From Methylotenera sp. L2L1 (lineage in GTDB: Bacteria > Pseudomonadota > Gammaproteobacteria > Burkholderiales > Methylophilaceae), in the NCBI RefSeq assembly GCF_000744605.1, contig NZ_JQMG01000001.1, positions 558,001 to 622,000 on the forward strand: a DNA stretch of 64,000 nt, written 5' to 3'. A program made the translations under genes and the position numbers. Of the stretch, positions 1-8,838 are shown one piece after another. Within the stretch, counting starts at the first letter, position 1; the number at the start of each line of letters is the position of its first letter. Below the pieces are notes generated by a model. That model saw only the letters and a list, made by a program, of their open reading frames with translations. It did not search any database and was not told the origin of the DNA.

Positions 1-514
1 TCTTTTGCTCTCCCAATGCTTTTTCATCACTTAAGCTTTCTTGCTGCAGTTTTTTTAACACATCATTGACCGGCGGTTTGTTAGGCTTTTCTAAGGCATC
101 TTGCATCAGTTGTTTTTGCAACTTAGCCAAAGGGTCTTCTTTTTCAATTTTTTTAGGCGGCTCTTTAGGTGGATCTTTTTTAACAGGCTTCTTTGGTGCT
201 TCTTGCTTAATTGCGATTTCAGGCTCTGGTTTTGGCTCTGCTTTCAATTGGGGCTTAGGTTCAATTACCGGCTCTGGCTTGGGTTCAGGCTTTGGCGTTT
301 CTTTTACAACAGGTTCTGGTGTAACCACCGGTTCGGGCTGTTTAGGCACATTGACCACTGGCAGACTATCCCACAGCTCAACCTCTGCAATACTGACGGG
401 GTGCGTTGTTTTCCAATTAAACGAAATCAACAAGGCACCCAACAATATGGTGTGAACAGTAATCGATAAGATACCGGCTTTAAATGAGTCTGGATTTTCG
501 CGCTGACGTAACAT
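1..514 (-). CDS. tolA: TolA, periplasm-spanning Tol-Pal protein (partial, C-terminus outside window)
   Basis: TolA links the inner-membrane TolQR motor to TolB and Pal at the outer membrane during cell constriction. The start codon at 512-514 gives a short basic N-terminus (MLRQRENPDSFKAG), one transmembrane segment at about residues 15-32, then a long Pro/Lys/Glu-rich linker with repeated PEP and PKP motifs. The reading frame stays open to base 1, so 171 codons are visible and the C-terminal domain is missing. It lies 23 bp downstream of tolR in the same orientation. The linker repeats are typical of TolA/TonB proteins; position after tolQ-tolR favours TolA. Confidence 0.85.
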   Translation of the reverse strand, partial: MLRQRENPDSFKAGILSITVHTILLGALLISFNWKTTHPVSIAEVELWDSLPVVNVPKQPEPVVTPEPVVKETPKPEPKPEPVIEPKPQLKAEPKPEPEIAIKQEAPKKPVKKDPPKEPPKKIEKEDPLAKLQKQLMQDALEKPNKPPVNDVLKKLQQESLSDEKALGEQK

Positions 515-537
515 AGAGGTTAAATTAACTAAACACT

Positions 538-933
538 TTAGATTGGCTTAAGTAACAAGCCAACTTTGTCTACCTTATTGGTTTTGAGCAGATCCATCAC
601 ACCAATCACATCTTCATATTTAACGTTTTTATCAGCCGCGATCACCACTGTACGCTCAGGTGACTTTGTTAATGTGGTTTGTACCGCGACCAACATCTCA
701 TCACGTTGCATGGTTTTGCTATCCAGCTCTATGCTGCCGTTTTTCTTAACGGTAACAACGACTGGCGGCAACTTTGGCTGACTGAGGGCCTGACCAGCAC
801 CCGGTAACTCCACCACACCCGGGTTAGTCATGGGTGCTGTCACCATAAAAATAACCAACAAAACCAAGGTCACGTCGATATACGGCACAACATTGATTTG
901 ATTCATCATGCGGCGTTTACGAGTTCTGCTCAT
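538..933 (-). CDS. tolR: TolR, ExbD/TolR family proton-channel subunit
   Basis: A 131-residue ExbD/TolR protein with a basic cytosolic N-terminus (SRTRKRRMMNQINVVPYIDV), one membrane helix at about residues 20-40 and a periplasmic domain. The aspartate in the YIDVTLVLLVIF helix is the conserved proton-path residue of the family. It acts with TolQ to energise TolA. It sits between tolQ (54 bp upstream) and tolA, so tolQ-tolR-tolA form an operon here. A second ExbB/ExbD pair occurs at 39.3-40.5 kb next to tonB, so assignment of this copy to Tol rests on the adjacent tolA and ybgC. Confidence 0.93.
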   Translation of the reverse strand: MSRTRKRRMMNQINVVPYIDVTLVLLVIFMVTAPMTNPGVVELPGAGQALSQPKLPPVVVTVKKNGSIELDSKTMQRDEMLVAVQTTLTKSPERTVVIAADKNVKYEDVIGVMDLLKTNKVDKVGLLLKPI

Positions 934-987
934 CGCGCAACTCCTATTAAAAACCGTTTTAGCATAATAACTAAGTGACTCATCATG

Positions 988-1662
988 TTAAGACTTACGT
1001 TGTAGGATATTAGTAAACTCTTCCATGAAGCTTTCGTAACGCACTGAAAGTCTATCCACTGAGCTTGCAAATCTGTTGTATGCAATCACAGCCGGAATCG
1101 CCGCAAACAAACCAATTGCAGTTGCCACCAACGCTTCAGCAATCCCTGGTGCTACTTGGGTGAGTGTTGCTTGCGCGACATTAGACAAGCCTCTAAATGC
1201 GTTCATAATGCCCCATACGGTGCCGAACAAGCCAATATATGGACTGACTGAGCCAACGGAGGCTAGAAATGGTAAGTGTGCATCAAGCTCATCCATCTCT
1301 CGGTTAAAAGCTGCGCGCATCGCACGGCGTGAGCCTTCCATCACATCAGAAACATCCATACGCGTTTGCTGTTTATGACGCGCGTATTCTTTAAACCCAG
1401 CTTCAAAGATACTTGCCATACCTTGTGGCTTACGACGATTAGCAGTAATCACGTCGTACAATTTATTAAGGTCACCACCGCTCCAGAAAGTATCCTCGAA
1501 ATCTTCTGCGTCACGCTCTGCGCGCTTGACGGTAGCTACTTTAATAAAGATATACCACCATGAAAATAATGAGGTGATGATTAAAATCAGCATCACGAGC
1601 TGCACAGGCAAACTTGCGCCCGCGATCAAGCTAAAAAAGGACATATCACTACTTGCGTTCAT
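988..1662 (-). CDS. tolQ: TolQ, MotA/TolQ/ExbB family proton channel
   Basis: A 224-residue inner-membrane protein with three predicted membrane helices (about residues 17-38, 132-160 and 168-195). The family signature is visible in the stretch containing VGSVSPYIGLFGTVWGI and the following PGIAEALVATAIGL segment. It forms the stator-like channel with TolR that powers TolA. The gene is 120 bp downstream of ybgC, the usual companion of tol genes in proteobacteria. The length matches the family. Confidence 0.94.
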   Translation of the reverse strand: MNASSDMSFFSLIAGASLPVQLVMLILIITSLFSWWYIFIKVATVKRAERDAEDFEDTFWSGGDLNKLYDVITANRRKPQGMASIFEAGFKEYARHKQQTRMDVSDVMEGSRRAMRAAFNREMDELDAHLPFLASVGSVSPYIGLFGTVWGIMNAFRGLSNVAQATLTQVAPGIAEALVATAIGLFAAIPAVIAYNRFASSVDRLSVRYESFMEEFTNILQRKS

Positions 1663-1781
1663 AACTTCTCCACTTTTTATCTACTGCTTTTTTATGACGT
1701 ACTGCAATGATGAACTGCACTACTCATGATTTTGAATAATCCAAATACTGCCAAATTAAATATGGCTAAACTTTTTCAAGC

Positions 1782-2192
1782 CTAACTTTTTTCAAGCATG
1801 GCTTGTTTTATGTGCGCTGGAATCCCGACAGGCTTAAAGGTTGCGGCGTTTACAAAGGCAGCCTTCACATGAGCACTAATCAACAATGCACCATCACGCA
1901 TGATCGTTTGTGCCAGCTCAATACTGCCGTGACCGATTTTAACGATATCACAGTGGATTTCAAGCATGTCATTAAAATACGCTGGCTTTTTAAAGGTAAT
2001 AGACAGGCTGTGCACAACGATAATAATACCGAGACCATCTTTCAATGTTGTTTGTTCAAATCCCAATGCACGCAACCACTCGGTTCTGGCGCGCTCCATG
2101 AAGTTTAAATAATTAGAGTGATAAACGACACCGCCAGCATCAGTGTCTTCATAATACACACGCACAGGCCAACTAAACTTACTTAAAGACAT
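1782..2192 (-). CDS. ybgC: YbgC, acyl-CoA thioesterase of the Tol-Pal cluster
   Basis: A hot-dog fold thioesterase with the characteristic N-terminal sequence WPVRVYYEDTDAGGVVYHSNYL, in which the Asp of the DTDAGG motif is the family's active-site residue. I chose the ATG at 2192 (MSLSKFSW, 136 aa) because a GGAG ribosome-binding site lies five bases upstream and it fits the family length. An in-frame start at 2207 would overlap ruvB. YbgC hydrolyses short-chain acyl-CoA esters and is nearly always linked to tolQRA, as here. Confidence 0.92.
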   Translation of the reverse strand: MSLSKFSWPVRVYYEDTDAGGVVYHSNYLNFMERARTEWLRALGFEQTTLKDGLGIIIVVHSLSITFKKPAYFNDMLEIHCDIVKIGHGSIELAQTIMRDGALLISAHVKAAFVNAATFKPVGIPAHIKQAMLEKS

Positions 2193-2194
2193 TG

Positions 2195-3232
2195 CTACTC
2201 CTGCCAAGACTCACCATTAGCGATAACGCCCGGCACTGGCAAACCAAAATGTTGATACGACTGACTGGTTGCCACCCGACCACGCGGGGTGCGCATTAAG
2301 AAGCCTTGCTGAATCAAATACGGCTCCAGTACATCTTCAATTGTGTCGCGCTCTTCGCCAATCGCGGCAGCCAAGTTATCCAAACCTACAGGCCCGCCAC
2401 CAAATTTCTCCAGTACGGCTAGCAGTAATTTTCTATCCATTACATCAAAGCCAAGTTTATCGACATCCAGCATTTGAAGTGCAGCATCTGCAATACTGGC
2501 ACTGACTTTACCATCCGCTTTGACTTGAGCGTAATCGCGTACACGACGCAATAAGCGGTTAGCAATACGTGGCGTACCACGTGAGCGTCTCGCAATTTCC
2601 AGTGCGCCTGTATCAACCATTTCCACATCAAGCAAGCCTGCGGAACGCTGTACGATACGACCCAACTCTTCAGAAGTATAAAACTCTAATCTCGACACGA
2701 TGCCAAAGCGGTCACGCAGCGGATTGGTGAGCATACCGGCGCGTGTGGTTGCACCTACCAAGGTAAATGGTGGTAAATCTAATCTGACGCTACGTGCAGC
2801 AGGGCCTTCGCCTATCATGATATCAAGGCGGTAGTCTTCCATTGCCGGATATAAAATCTCCTCTACCACCGGGGATAGCCTGTGTATTTCATCAATGAAC
2901 AGCACATCGTTTGGCTCTAGGTTGGTAAGCAGCGCAGCCAAGTCACCCGCACGCTCCAGCACAGGGCCAGAGGTTTGACGCATATTAACGCCCATTTCTT
3001 TGGCAATAATATGTGCCAGTGTTGTTTTGCCTAAACCTGGAGGTCCGAACAGCAATACATGATCCAGCGCTTCGCTACGTCCACGTGCTGCATTGATAAA
3101 TATTTCTAGTTGCGCTCGCGCTTTTTCTTGCCCGATATACTCATCCAGCACCTTGGGGCGAAGTGCGCGCTCTAGCGCTTCCTCCTGCGGGCTGACAACA
3201 TCCGGGGCGATTAAACGATCAGTTTCTATCAT
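2195..3232 (-). CDS. ruvB: RuvB, Holliday junction branch-migration helicase
   Basis: A 345-residue AAA+ ATPase that forms the RuvB hexamer driving branch migration with RuvA. The Walker A motif GPPGLGKTT is at about residues 63-71 and Walker B ([10 protein letters not shown]) at about residues 109-118. A sensor-like GATTRAGML segment and a winged-helix C-terminus ([17 protein letters not shown]) follow. The start overlaps the end of the upstream permease gene by four bases (ATGA-type coupling). ruvA and ruvC lie further upstream on the same strand, separated by this permease. Confidence 0.97.
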   Translation of the reverse strand: MIETDRLIAPDVVSPQEEALERALRPKVLDEYIGQEKARAQLEIFINAARGRSEALDHVLLFGPPGLGKTTLAHIIAKEMGVNMRQTSGPVLERAGDLAALLTNLEPNDVLFIDEIHRLSPVVEEILYPAMEDYRLDIMIGEGPAARSVRLDLPPFTLVGATTRAGMLTNPLRDRFGIVSRLEFYTSEELGRIVQRSAGLLDVEMVDTGALEIARRSRGTPRIANRLLRRVRDYAQVKADGKVSASIADAALQMLDVDKLGFDVMDRKLLLAVLEKFGGGPVGLDNLAAAIGEERDTIEDVLEPYLIQQGFLMRTPRGRVATSQSYQHFGLPVPGVIANGESWQE

Positions 3233-4284
3233 ACTACTTCATCTGCTCTCTTATTTTGCAACGCTATCCAGTGTGAAACGAGTGTTAAACCAACCGCTAA
3301 TAATGTTGGCCCTAAAAAAATGCCGATAAAACCAAACATCAGCACTCCGCCCAATACGCCCAATACAACAAGCAGTAGTGGCAAACGTGATGTGTGACTA
3401 ATTAAAATTGGCTTAATAATATTATCCACGGTGCTAATCACAAGTAGGCCATAAATCAGTAAAAAGATTGCCCACCCTTGATCACCATGATTAAACAGCC
3501 ATAGTGAAGCACCACCCCATACTAACGGCGGCCCGACTGGAATCACTGATAAGAAAAAGGTAGCTAGTGCCAACAACATCGGCATCGGCGCACCCGCCAG
3601 CCAAAACCCAAATAATGCAACACTGGCTTGTGCCAGCGCCGTACCAAAAACCCCCAGCATCACGCCTTTTACTGTACTGCACGACAAAGCTAACATTTCT
3701 TGCCCGAAATCACCGCCCAGTCTACGTACAATCGCTGTGATGATATTGGCTAGATACGCACCATCTCTATAAAAAAAGAAAGCAATAAACACGACGAGTA
3801 TCAATTGCAAAAATCCGCCCATGAACAATTGCACTGCTTGCAATAAAAATGCTCGGATTGGTTCTGAATAGTGATCTAGCAAGCGCATGAGTTCTTCATG
3901 GCTAACAAGGGCACGTTGCCAAGATTGAGCCAATTGCTCTCCGATGATTGGCAGACTTTTTAGCCAATCTGGTGCCGTAGGTTGCAAACTCTGTAAAGCT
4001 GATTGTGCTTCATCAAGCAATACCGTGGCTGAGTCCGCCAAGTTTACGGCCAAATAAGCCATTGGCAAGATGAGTGCGAATAACAGTAACAATGTCATGG
4101 TGACAGCTGCAAGCGTATCTCGCTTACTTAATAAACGCCATATATGTTGGTATAACGGCCAAGTAAACACACAGATCACCGCAGCAAACAGCATCGCGGG
4201 CATAAACGGATAAAGCACGAAGGCACACCCTACGATGAGTAGCGATATCAACGTGATACGGGCTATTTGGTTTGTATTAATCAT
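3229..4284 (-). CDS. AI-2E family transporter (PerM/YdiK-like membrane protein)
   Basis: A 351-residue polytopic membrane protein with about seven to eight hydrophobic helices and the characteristic C-terminal segments [17 protein letters not shown] and [24 protein letters not shown]. The DNIIKP motif is a signature of the AI-2E transporter (DUF20) family. Family members export diverse solutes, and the name does not prove autoinducer transport. The gene lies between ruvA and ruvB and overlaps the ruvB start by four bases, so it is probably cotranscribed with them. Confidence 0.88.
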   Translation of the reverse strand: MINTNQIARITLISLLIVGCAFVLYPFMPAMLFAAVICVFTWPLYQHIWRLLSKRDTLAAVTMTLLLLFALILPMAYLAVNLADSATVLLDEAQSALQSLQPTAPDWLKSLPIIGEQLAQSWQRALVSHEELMRLLDHYSEPIRAFLLQAVQLFMGGFLQLILVVFIAFFFYRDGAYLANIITAIVRRLGGDFGQEMLALSCSTVKGVMLGVFGTALAQASVALFGFWLAGAPMPMLLALATFFLSVIPVGPPLVWGGASLWLFNHGDQGWAIFLLIYGLLVISTVDNIIKPILISHTSRLPLLLVVLGVLGGVLMFGFIGIFLGPTLLAVGLTLVSHWIALQNKRADEVV

Positions 4285-4377
4285 GTTGGATACTCAAAAA
4301 ATATAGTGGGCATTTTGGCAAGTATCCACTAGTCAATATTTGCACTTGAACAGCACGCCCCTGCATCATCACGCATA

Positions 4378-4956
4378 CTACTTTGAAAGTAACTTTAATG
4401 CTTGTTTAATCCCATCCGTCACACTCACTTCTTTATCCAACAATTTCACTGCAGCAACTGCCTCGCGCTCGTTATAGCCAAGTGCCAACAAAGCATTAAG
4501 CACATCGCTAGTAGCAGATTTCGGTTGATGCTCACTCATGGCGGCTACACCATCAATCGTAAACTTGTCTTTTAACTCTAACAACAAGCGCTCAGCTGTT
4601 TTTTTACCAACGCCCGGTACGCGTGTCAGCATACTTGGCTCTTGTAGCGCCACAGCTTGCACCAAGTCATCAATCGACAGCCCGCTTAAAATAGACAGTG
4701 CAGACTTAGCGCCAATTCCATTGACTTTGAGTAACTGCCTAAATGTGGCACGTTCTTGAGTGGTGCCAAAACCATATAATAACTGGGCATCTTCCCGCAC
4801 CACAAAGTGGGTAAGCATGACCACTTTTTCACCAATCGCTGGCAAATTGTAAAAAGTGCTCATGGGCACTTCGCACTCATACCCCACGCCATTGCAATCA
4901 ATTAAAACCAAAGGTGGTGTTTTTTCTAACAAGGTACCGCTTAATCGACCAATCAT
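4378..4956 (-). CDS. ruvA: RuvA, Holliday junction DNA-binding subunit
   Basis: A 192-residue protein starting [20 protein letters not shown], the usual RuvA N-terminal OB domain. Two helix-hairpin-helix repeats follow ([15 protein letters not shown] and [19 protein letters not shown]). The C-terminal domain III ([20 protein letters not shown]) contacts RuvB. It tetramerises on four-way DNA junctions. The next upstream gene, ruvC, is separated by about 255 bp with no gene. Confidence 0.97.
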   Translation of the reverse strand: MIGRLSGTLLEKTPPLVLIDCNGVGYECEVPMSTFYNLPAIGEKVVMLTHFVVREDAQLLYGFGTTQERATFRQLLKVNGIGAKSALSILSGLSIDDLVQAVALQEPSMLTRVPGVGKKTAERLLLELKDKFTIDGVAAMSEHQPKSATSDVLNALLALGYNEREAVAAVKLLDKEVSVTDGIKQALKLLSK

Positions 4957-5026
4957 AGGGCATTCCGTAACTAAATAATAACAAACAATAACGCATGGCT
5001 GAACATCTCAGCAAGTGCAGATTTAA

Positions 5027-5062
5027 TCTCTGGAAATGATGACTGACATTTTAATCCAGAGA
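5027..5062. repeat. Inverted repeat in the ruvC-ruvA spacer
   Basis: An 8-bp perfect inverted repeat (TCTCTGGA at 5027-5034, TCCAGAGA at 5055-5062) encloses a 20-base loop. It could form a hairpin in the ruvC-ruvA spacer (4957-5212), which otherwise shows no gene. There is no U-tract on either side, so it is not a convincing terminator. Confidence 0.4.
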
Positions 5063-5212
5063 CAAACCATATTAACGGCAAGCGACCATATCACTAAACA
5101 TGCTAAGCCAAAAAATTAAGCGGCTCGGGAGAAAGAGAAGTTGTTGTTTATCGAACAACAGAGAAAGGAGCGTTAGTAAATGTCGCTGAAAATGGCCGTA
5201 ATGCCAGTGTGC

Positions 5213-5779
5213 TCACCCAACCAACCGACCGCCTCGTACACGGAAACCGGCAGTAGCCATCAAACCCAAGCCCTGACCGCCATGCGCGTGGCAAATTGCA
5301 CAAGCAAGCGCATCAGCAGAGTCAGGCTTTGGTGCAGCGGGCAACTTGAGTAAGCGCTTCACCATCTCTTGCACTTGCTCTTTTTGCGCATGACCATTAC
5401 CAACAACCGCCTGCTTCACTTGTAGCGCAGTGTATTCGGCAACGCTTAAATTGCGAATCACCGCAGCACTAATGGCAGCACCACGTGCCTGCCCAAGCAA
5501 CAAAGTAGATTGCGGATTAACGTTCACAAACACTTTTTCAATCGCCACCTGATTAGGCTGATAAGTATCGATAACTTCGAACAATCCGTCTAAGATGATT
5601 TTAAGCCGTGCTGGCAACTCTTCACGTTCTGGGTCACCCTCTACCTTGCTTTTTTTAGCACTGGCGGTTTTGATGGTGCCGCTGGCAATGTAAGTGATTT
5701 TCTCACCTACTTTTTCAATCACGCCAAAGCCTGTCAGGCGCAAGCCTGGGTCGATACCGAGAATTCGGGTAACGCTCAA
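5213..5779 (-). CDS. ruvC: RuvC, crossover junction endodeoxyribonuclease
   Basis: A 188-residue RNase H-fold resolvase that cuts Holliday junctions. The first catalytic aspartate is in [15 protein letters not shown] near residue 10. The acidic residue in [13 protein letters not shown] and the C-terminal [14 protein letters not shown] segment supply the remaining active site. A Lys/Ser-rich insertion ([14 protein letters not shown]) near residues 38-52 is slightly longer than in E. coli RuvC. The gene follows yebC by 32 bp, the common yebC-ruvC order. Confidence 0.96.
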   Translation of the reverse strand: MSVTRILGIDPGLRLTGFGVIEKVGEKITYIASGTIKTASAKKSKVEGDPEREELPARLKIILDGLFEVIDTYQPNQVAIEKVFVNVNPQSTLLLGQARGAAISAAVIRNLSVAEYTALQVKQAVVGNGHAQKEQVQEMVKRLLKLPAAPKPDSADALACAICHAHGGQGLGLMATAGFRVRGGRLVG

Positions 5780-5811
5780 AGCCTGCCACCAGTTGTTTTA
5801 GTCATGCAGAT

Positions 5812-6537
5812 TTATTCTTCAATCACAGCAGATGTGTAAACATCTTGCACATCATCTAAGTCTTCCAGTGCATCCAGAATTTTCTGCATTTTTACCGCAT
5901 CGTCACCGGTAAAGACAACTTCAGCATCAGGTTTCATTGTCACTTCACCCATCACCGCCTTGAGACCCGCGGCCTCAAGTGCTTCTTTAATGGCCACAAA
6001 ATCAGCTGGTGGTGTAATCACCTCAATACTGCCATCATCGTTAGTTACCACATCTTCAGCGCCAGCTTCCAGTGCGACTTCCATCACCTTATCTTCGGAG
6101 GTGCCTGGCTCATACACCAAGCTGCCGCAGTGCTTAAACATAAAAGCAACAGAACCATCGGTACCTAAATTACCGCCGTGTTTGCTCAAAGCATGACGCA
6201 CATCCATCACCGCGCGTTGTTTATTATCAGTTAAGCAATCGATAATGATGGCGGCACCATTGATACCGTAACCTTCGTAGCGGATTTCTTCGTAGCTAAC
6301 GCCCTCTAACTCACCCGTCCCTTTTTTAATCGCACGTGTAATGTTATCCGATGGCATGTTTTCTTCTTTTGCCAAGGCAACGGCCGCACGTAGCCGTGGG
6401 TTCATATTAGGATCACCGCCACCTAGACGTGCTGATACCGTGATTTCTTTGATGATTTTAGTAAAAATCTTACCGCGTTTTGCGTCTTGGCGACCTTTGC
6501 GGTGTTGAATATTTGCCCACTTACTGTGACCTGCCAT
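5812..6537 (-). CDS. yebC: YebC/PmpR family protein
   Basis: A 241-residue YebC/PmpR family protein starting with the signature [20 protein letters not shown], followed by the conserved [11 protein letters not shown] and [19 protein letters not shown] segments. Members have been described as transcriptional regulators and more recently as factors that relieve ribosome stalling; which applies here cannot be told from sequence. It is the first gene of the run leading into ruvC. Confidence 0.95.
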   Translation of the reverse strand: MAGHSKWANIQHRKGRQDAKRGKIFTKIIKEITVSARLGGGDPNMNPRLRAAVALAKEENMPSDNITRAIKKGTGELEGVSYEEIRYEGYGINGAAIIIDCLTDNKQRAVMDVRHALSKHGGNLGTDGSVAFMFKHCGSLVYEPGTSEDKVMEVALEAGAEDVVTNDDGSIEVITPPADFVAIKEALEAAGLKAVMGEVTMKPDAEVVFTGDDAVKMQKILDALEDLDDVQDVYTSAVIEE

Positions 6538-6673
6538 GTTTAGATCCTAATTTCCAACTAAATAAGACAGATTTTATCACATGCGTTTACCCAAATTACA
6601 GGCTTTTAGATGAGGGAAAAGTGAAGGTCAACAGCTTGTATGTGCTAAACCCCTAGATTCTATTCACTCAACC

Positions 6674-7591
6674 CTACTCTTGCCCAATTGCGGGATCAAC
6701 AGGGGCGTGTTTTTTAATGCTGACAAAAGAAATAATCACTAACGATAATGCGATTAATACCATGCCAATCAACTCCATACGATTGGGCACTTCATTTAAC
6801 TGCACCCACGCCGCCAGCACACCAATCACTGGTGCCAGCATGGACGCCATGCTGGCCACACCAGCAGGTAATATCTGCAAGGCATACAGCCATAATAACC
6901 AAGCCAATGCACCACTCAAAAACACATTAAACAATACAGCGCCGATAAAGTAGCCTGTCCATTGAATGGGGGTAGCAGGTACGATAAACGCAACAACAAC
7001 CATCGGAATAGAACCTAGCAACATAGGCCAAGCCGTCAGATTTAATAAATCCAGATGCGGGCTACGTCGATGTAGTTTTTTAGAAATAATGGCAGACAGC
7101 GCCCAAGACACACCTGAGACGATTGCCAAGAACATACTGAAGCCATCTGCTTTGATATGCAAAGGGTCAAAGATCAGCAGCATGCCGAACACAGCAGAGA
7201 TCACTGCTAGCCACTGCCAGCCTTGCACTTTCTCGCCCAGCATCGGCCAAGCAAACAGCATCACCCAAAATGGCATAGTGTAAGTAAGTACGGCAGTTTT
7301 ACCCGCGCCACCCTCTACCAATGCCCAAACCAATAAGCCTGTAAAGCCAACCGTCTGCAACAAACCCAATACCAGCATGGTAGGAAACTCTTTAAGACCC
7401 AAGGGTCGTTTGGTGGCATAGATCACAACAAATAATACAATTGCACCTAAAAAGACGCGTAAGGCAGCAAATTGAAATGGGCCTGCATATTGCAGGGCAC
7501 TTTTCATCACTACCCAGTTGTAGCCCCAAATAATGGTGAGTACGATCAGCGCAACAAATGCACTAATGGTGTTTTTTGTACTATTTTCCAT
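6674..7591 (-). CDS. EamA/DMT family permease
   Basis: A 305-residue membrane protein with about ten hydrophobic helices in two EamA repeats. The first repeat opens with ALIVLTIIWGYNWVVMKSAL and the second contains ALSAIISKKLHRR followed by GALAWLLWLYALQILPAGVAS. These are typical of drug/metabolite exporters of the RhaT/EamA superfamily. The substrate is unknown. It follows the NTF2-like gene and the MarR gene on the same strand, so MarR control of its expression is plausible. Confidence 0.88.
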   Translation of the reverse strand: MENSTKNTISAFVALIVLTIIWGYNWVVMKSALQYAGPFQFAALRVFLGAIVLFVVIYATKRPLGLKEFPTMLVLGLLQTVGFTGLLVWALVEGGAGKTAVLTYTMPFWVMLFAWPMLGEKVQGWQWLAVISAVFGMLLIFDPLHIKADGFSMFLAIVSGVSWALSAIISKKLHRRSPHLDLLNLTAWPMLLGSIPMVVVAFIVPATPIQWTGYFIGAVLFNVFLSGALAWLLWLYALQILPAGVASMASMLAPVIGVLAAWVQLNEVPNRMELIGMVLIALSLVIISFVSIKKHAPVDPAIGQE

Positions 7592-7646
7592 ATATTTTCT
7601 ACGCCTTATATTTTCGATGGCTTAATCGTTTACTTCCGCGAACTGC

Positions 7647-8024
7647 TTAGTTCCAAATATGCGTGACTGCTTTCCAGCCACCCTCAGTTTGTTTGCGATA
7701 AACCAAATGCACGTTACCACCAAAGGTTTGTTTTTCGCCTTGCTCATTAAGCATCGCACCTGCCCACTTACCACGCTGGTAAGCGAGATTGCCATCTTCA
7801 ACGGCATCAAGCAAGGTTAGCTGATGCTCAATCACCCCAGCATCAATAAGCCCTTGGAAAAATGATTGAACTGCCGCAGCACCCACCACCGGCTCACCTG
7901 CTGGCGCTGGCATCACCACTGCACTTGCGTCGTATAAGGCACTAATAGCTGCTGAGTTTTTGGTATTAAATGCATGGTCGAAATTTTGATTGATTTCACT
8001 GATTTGTTGCTGAATATTGCTCAT
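7647..8024 (-). CDS. NTF2-like (SnoaL/DUF4440) small protein
   Basis: A 125-residue protein with the cystatin/NTF2-like pattern: an N-terminal helix (ISEINQNFDHAFNTKNSAAISALYDASAVVMPAPAGEPV, read in parts), then GAAAVQSFFQGLIDAG and a C-terminal sheet region ending in AVTHIWN. No signal peptide is visible, so it is probably cytoplasmic. Members include small-molecule-binding proteins and some enzymes, so no reaction is assigned. It lies 24 bp downstream of the marR gene and is likely in its operon. Confidence 0.75.
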   Translation of the reverse strand: MSNIQQQISEINQNFDHAFNTKNSAAISALYDASAVVMPAPAGEPVVGAAAVQSFFQGLIDAGVIEHQLTLLDAVEDGNLAYQRGKWAGAMLNEQGEKQTFGGNVHLVYRKQTEGGWKAVTHIWN

Positions 8025-8048
8025 GATGACTCCTGATTATCAAATAAA

Positions 8049-8561
8049 TTACTTTTGCTTGGTTAATTCTGGGATGCCTAGATTAATTAAATCTAACATC
8101 TGTTCTAATTGGATGCGTTGCGCTTCATTGAGACCTTTCATACACAGCCTCAATCTTTGGTAGTAATCTGGCATCACAGCATCCAGCTTGGCTTGTCCTG
8201 CGTCAGTGAGGTGAATCAACACACTGCGCCTATCACTTTTTGTAAATACACGCTCGACCAAACCGCCTTGCTCTAAACCATCGATTAAGCCCGTCATCGT
8301 GGCGCGCGTGACACCAGCTTTATTTGCAAGCACCGATGGTGTTGAGGTGTAAGAATCCTCACGCATCAGCAAAATAAGCACCCACCAGCGCCCCTGCAAC
8401 AAACCATGCTTACTTAAACAAGTATCCAATGCGATGGACAAGTCGGTTGCAACGCGCAGCAAATGCAAAAAGCTCGACACTGCTGTGATATCCGCATCGG
8501 GATATCGTTCAGCAAATTTATGGAGCACGCCTGTCGTGGGTAAATCTTTAAGTTCTAGCAT
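8049..8561 (-). CDS. MarR family transcriptional regulator
   Basis: A MarR winged-helix repressor of about 170 residues. The wHTH core is TPSVLANKAGVTRATMTGLIDGLEQGGLVERVFTKSDRRSVLIHLTDAG (read in parts), with the DRR wing motif at about residue 116. The ATG at 8561 (MLELKD) is preferred over 8573 because the -10 box covers the latter. Transcription would then begin within a few bases of the start codon, giving a nearly leaderless mRNA. It heads a probable operon with the NTF2-like protein and the EamA exporter and is probably autoregulated. Confidence 0.9.
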   Translation of the reverse strand: MLELKDLPTTGVLHKFAERYPDADITAVSSFLHLLRVATDLSIALDTCLSKHGLLQGRWWVLILLMREDSYTSTPSVLANKAGVTRATMTGLIDGLEQGGLVERVFTKSDRRSVLIHLTDAGQAKLDAVMPDYYQRLRLCMKGLNEAQRIQLEQMLDLINLGIPELTKQK

Positions 8562-8571
8562 AATTAGGAAC

Positions 8572-8599
8572 ATTATAATTAGCTGGCTAACTATGTCAA
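8572..8599 (-). promoter_or_regulatory. Consensus sigma-70 promoter with internal palindromic operator for marR
   Basis: Read on the minus strand, TTGACA (8594-8599) and TATAAT (8572-8577) are both perfect consensus hexamers with a 16-base spacer. The spacer contains the palindrome TTAGC-N2-GCTAA (8579-8590), placed where a bound MarR dimer would block RNA polymerase. The elements are seen directly; binding by the adjacent MarR protein is inferred. Confidence 0.75.
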
Positions 8600-8838
8600 G
8601 CCCCCTATTAAATAGATTTGTCTTAATGTAAGTGATGGATAGCTAGATTGGCGCTAACACCAACTCAGAAAAATCAAAATAAAATTCACAAAAATGTCAC
8701 ATTTAAGTCACATAAAGCCAATTTACGAACACATATCAATTAAACCCCTATTATTTATAGGATTTAGGTTGATTTGTTCTTTAGATTCATATTTGATAGG
8801 TGTAGTATGGCTAAAGAAGTAAAATAAAAAAACTCATC

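Noticed and set aside
66-469. Plus-strand frames rich in Gly and Phe at the window start
   Set aside because: They are the reverse strand of the tolA Pro/Lys/Glu linker, which is repetitive and so leaves antisense frames open.
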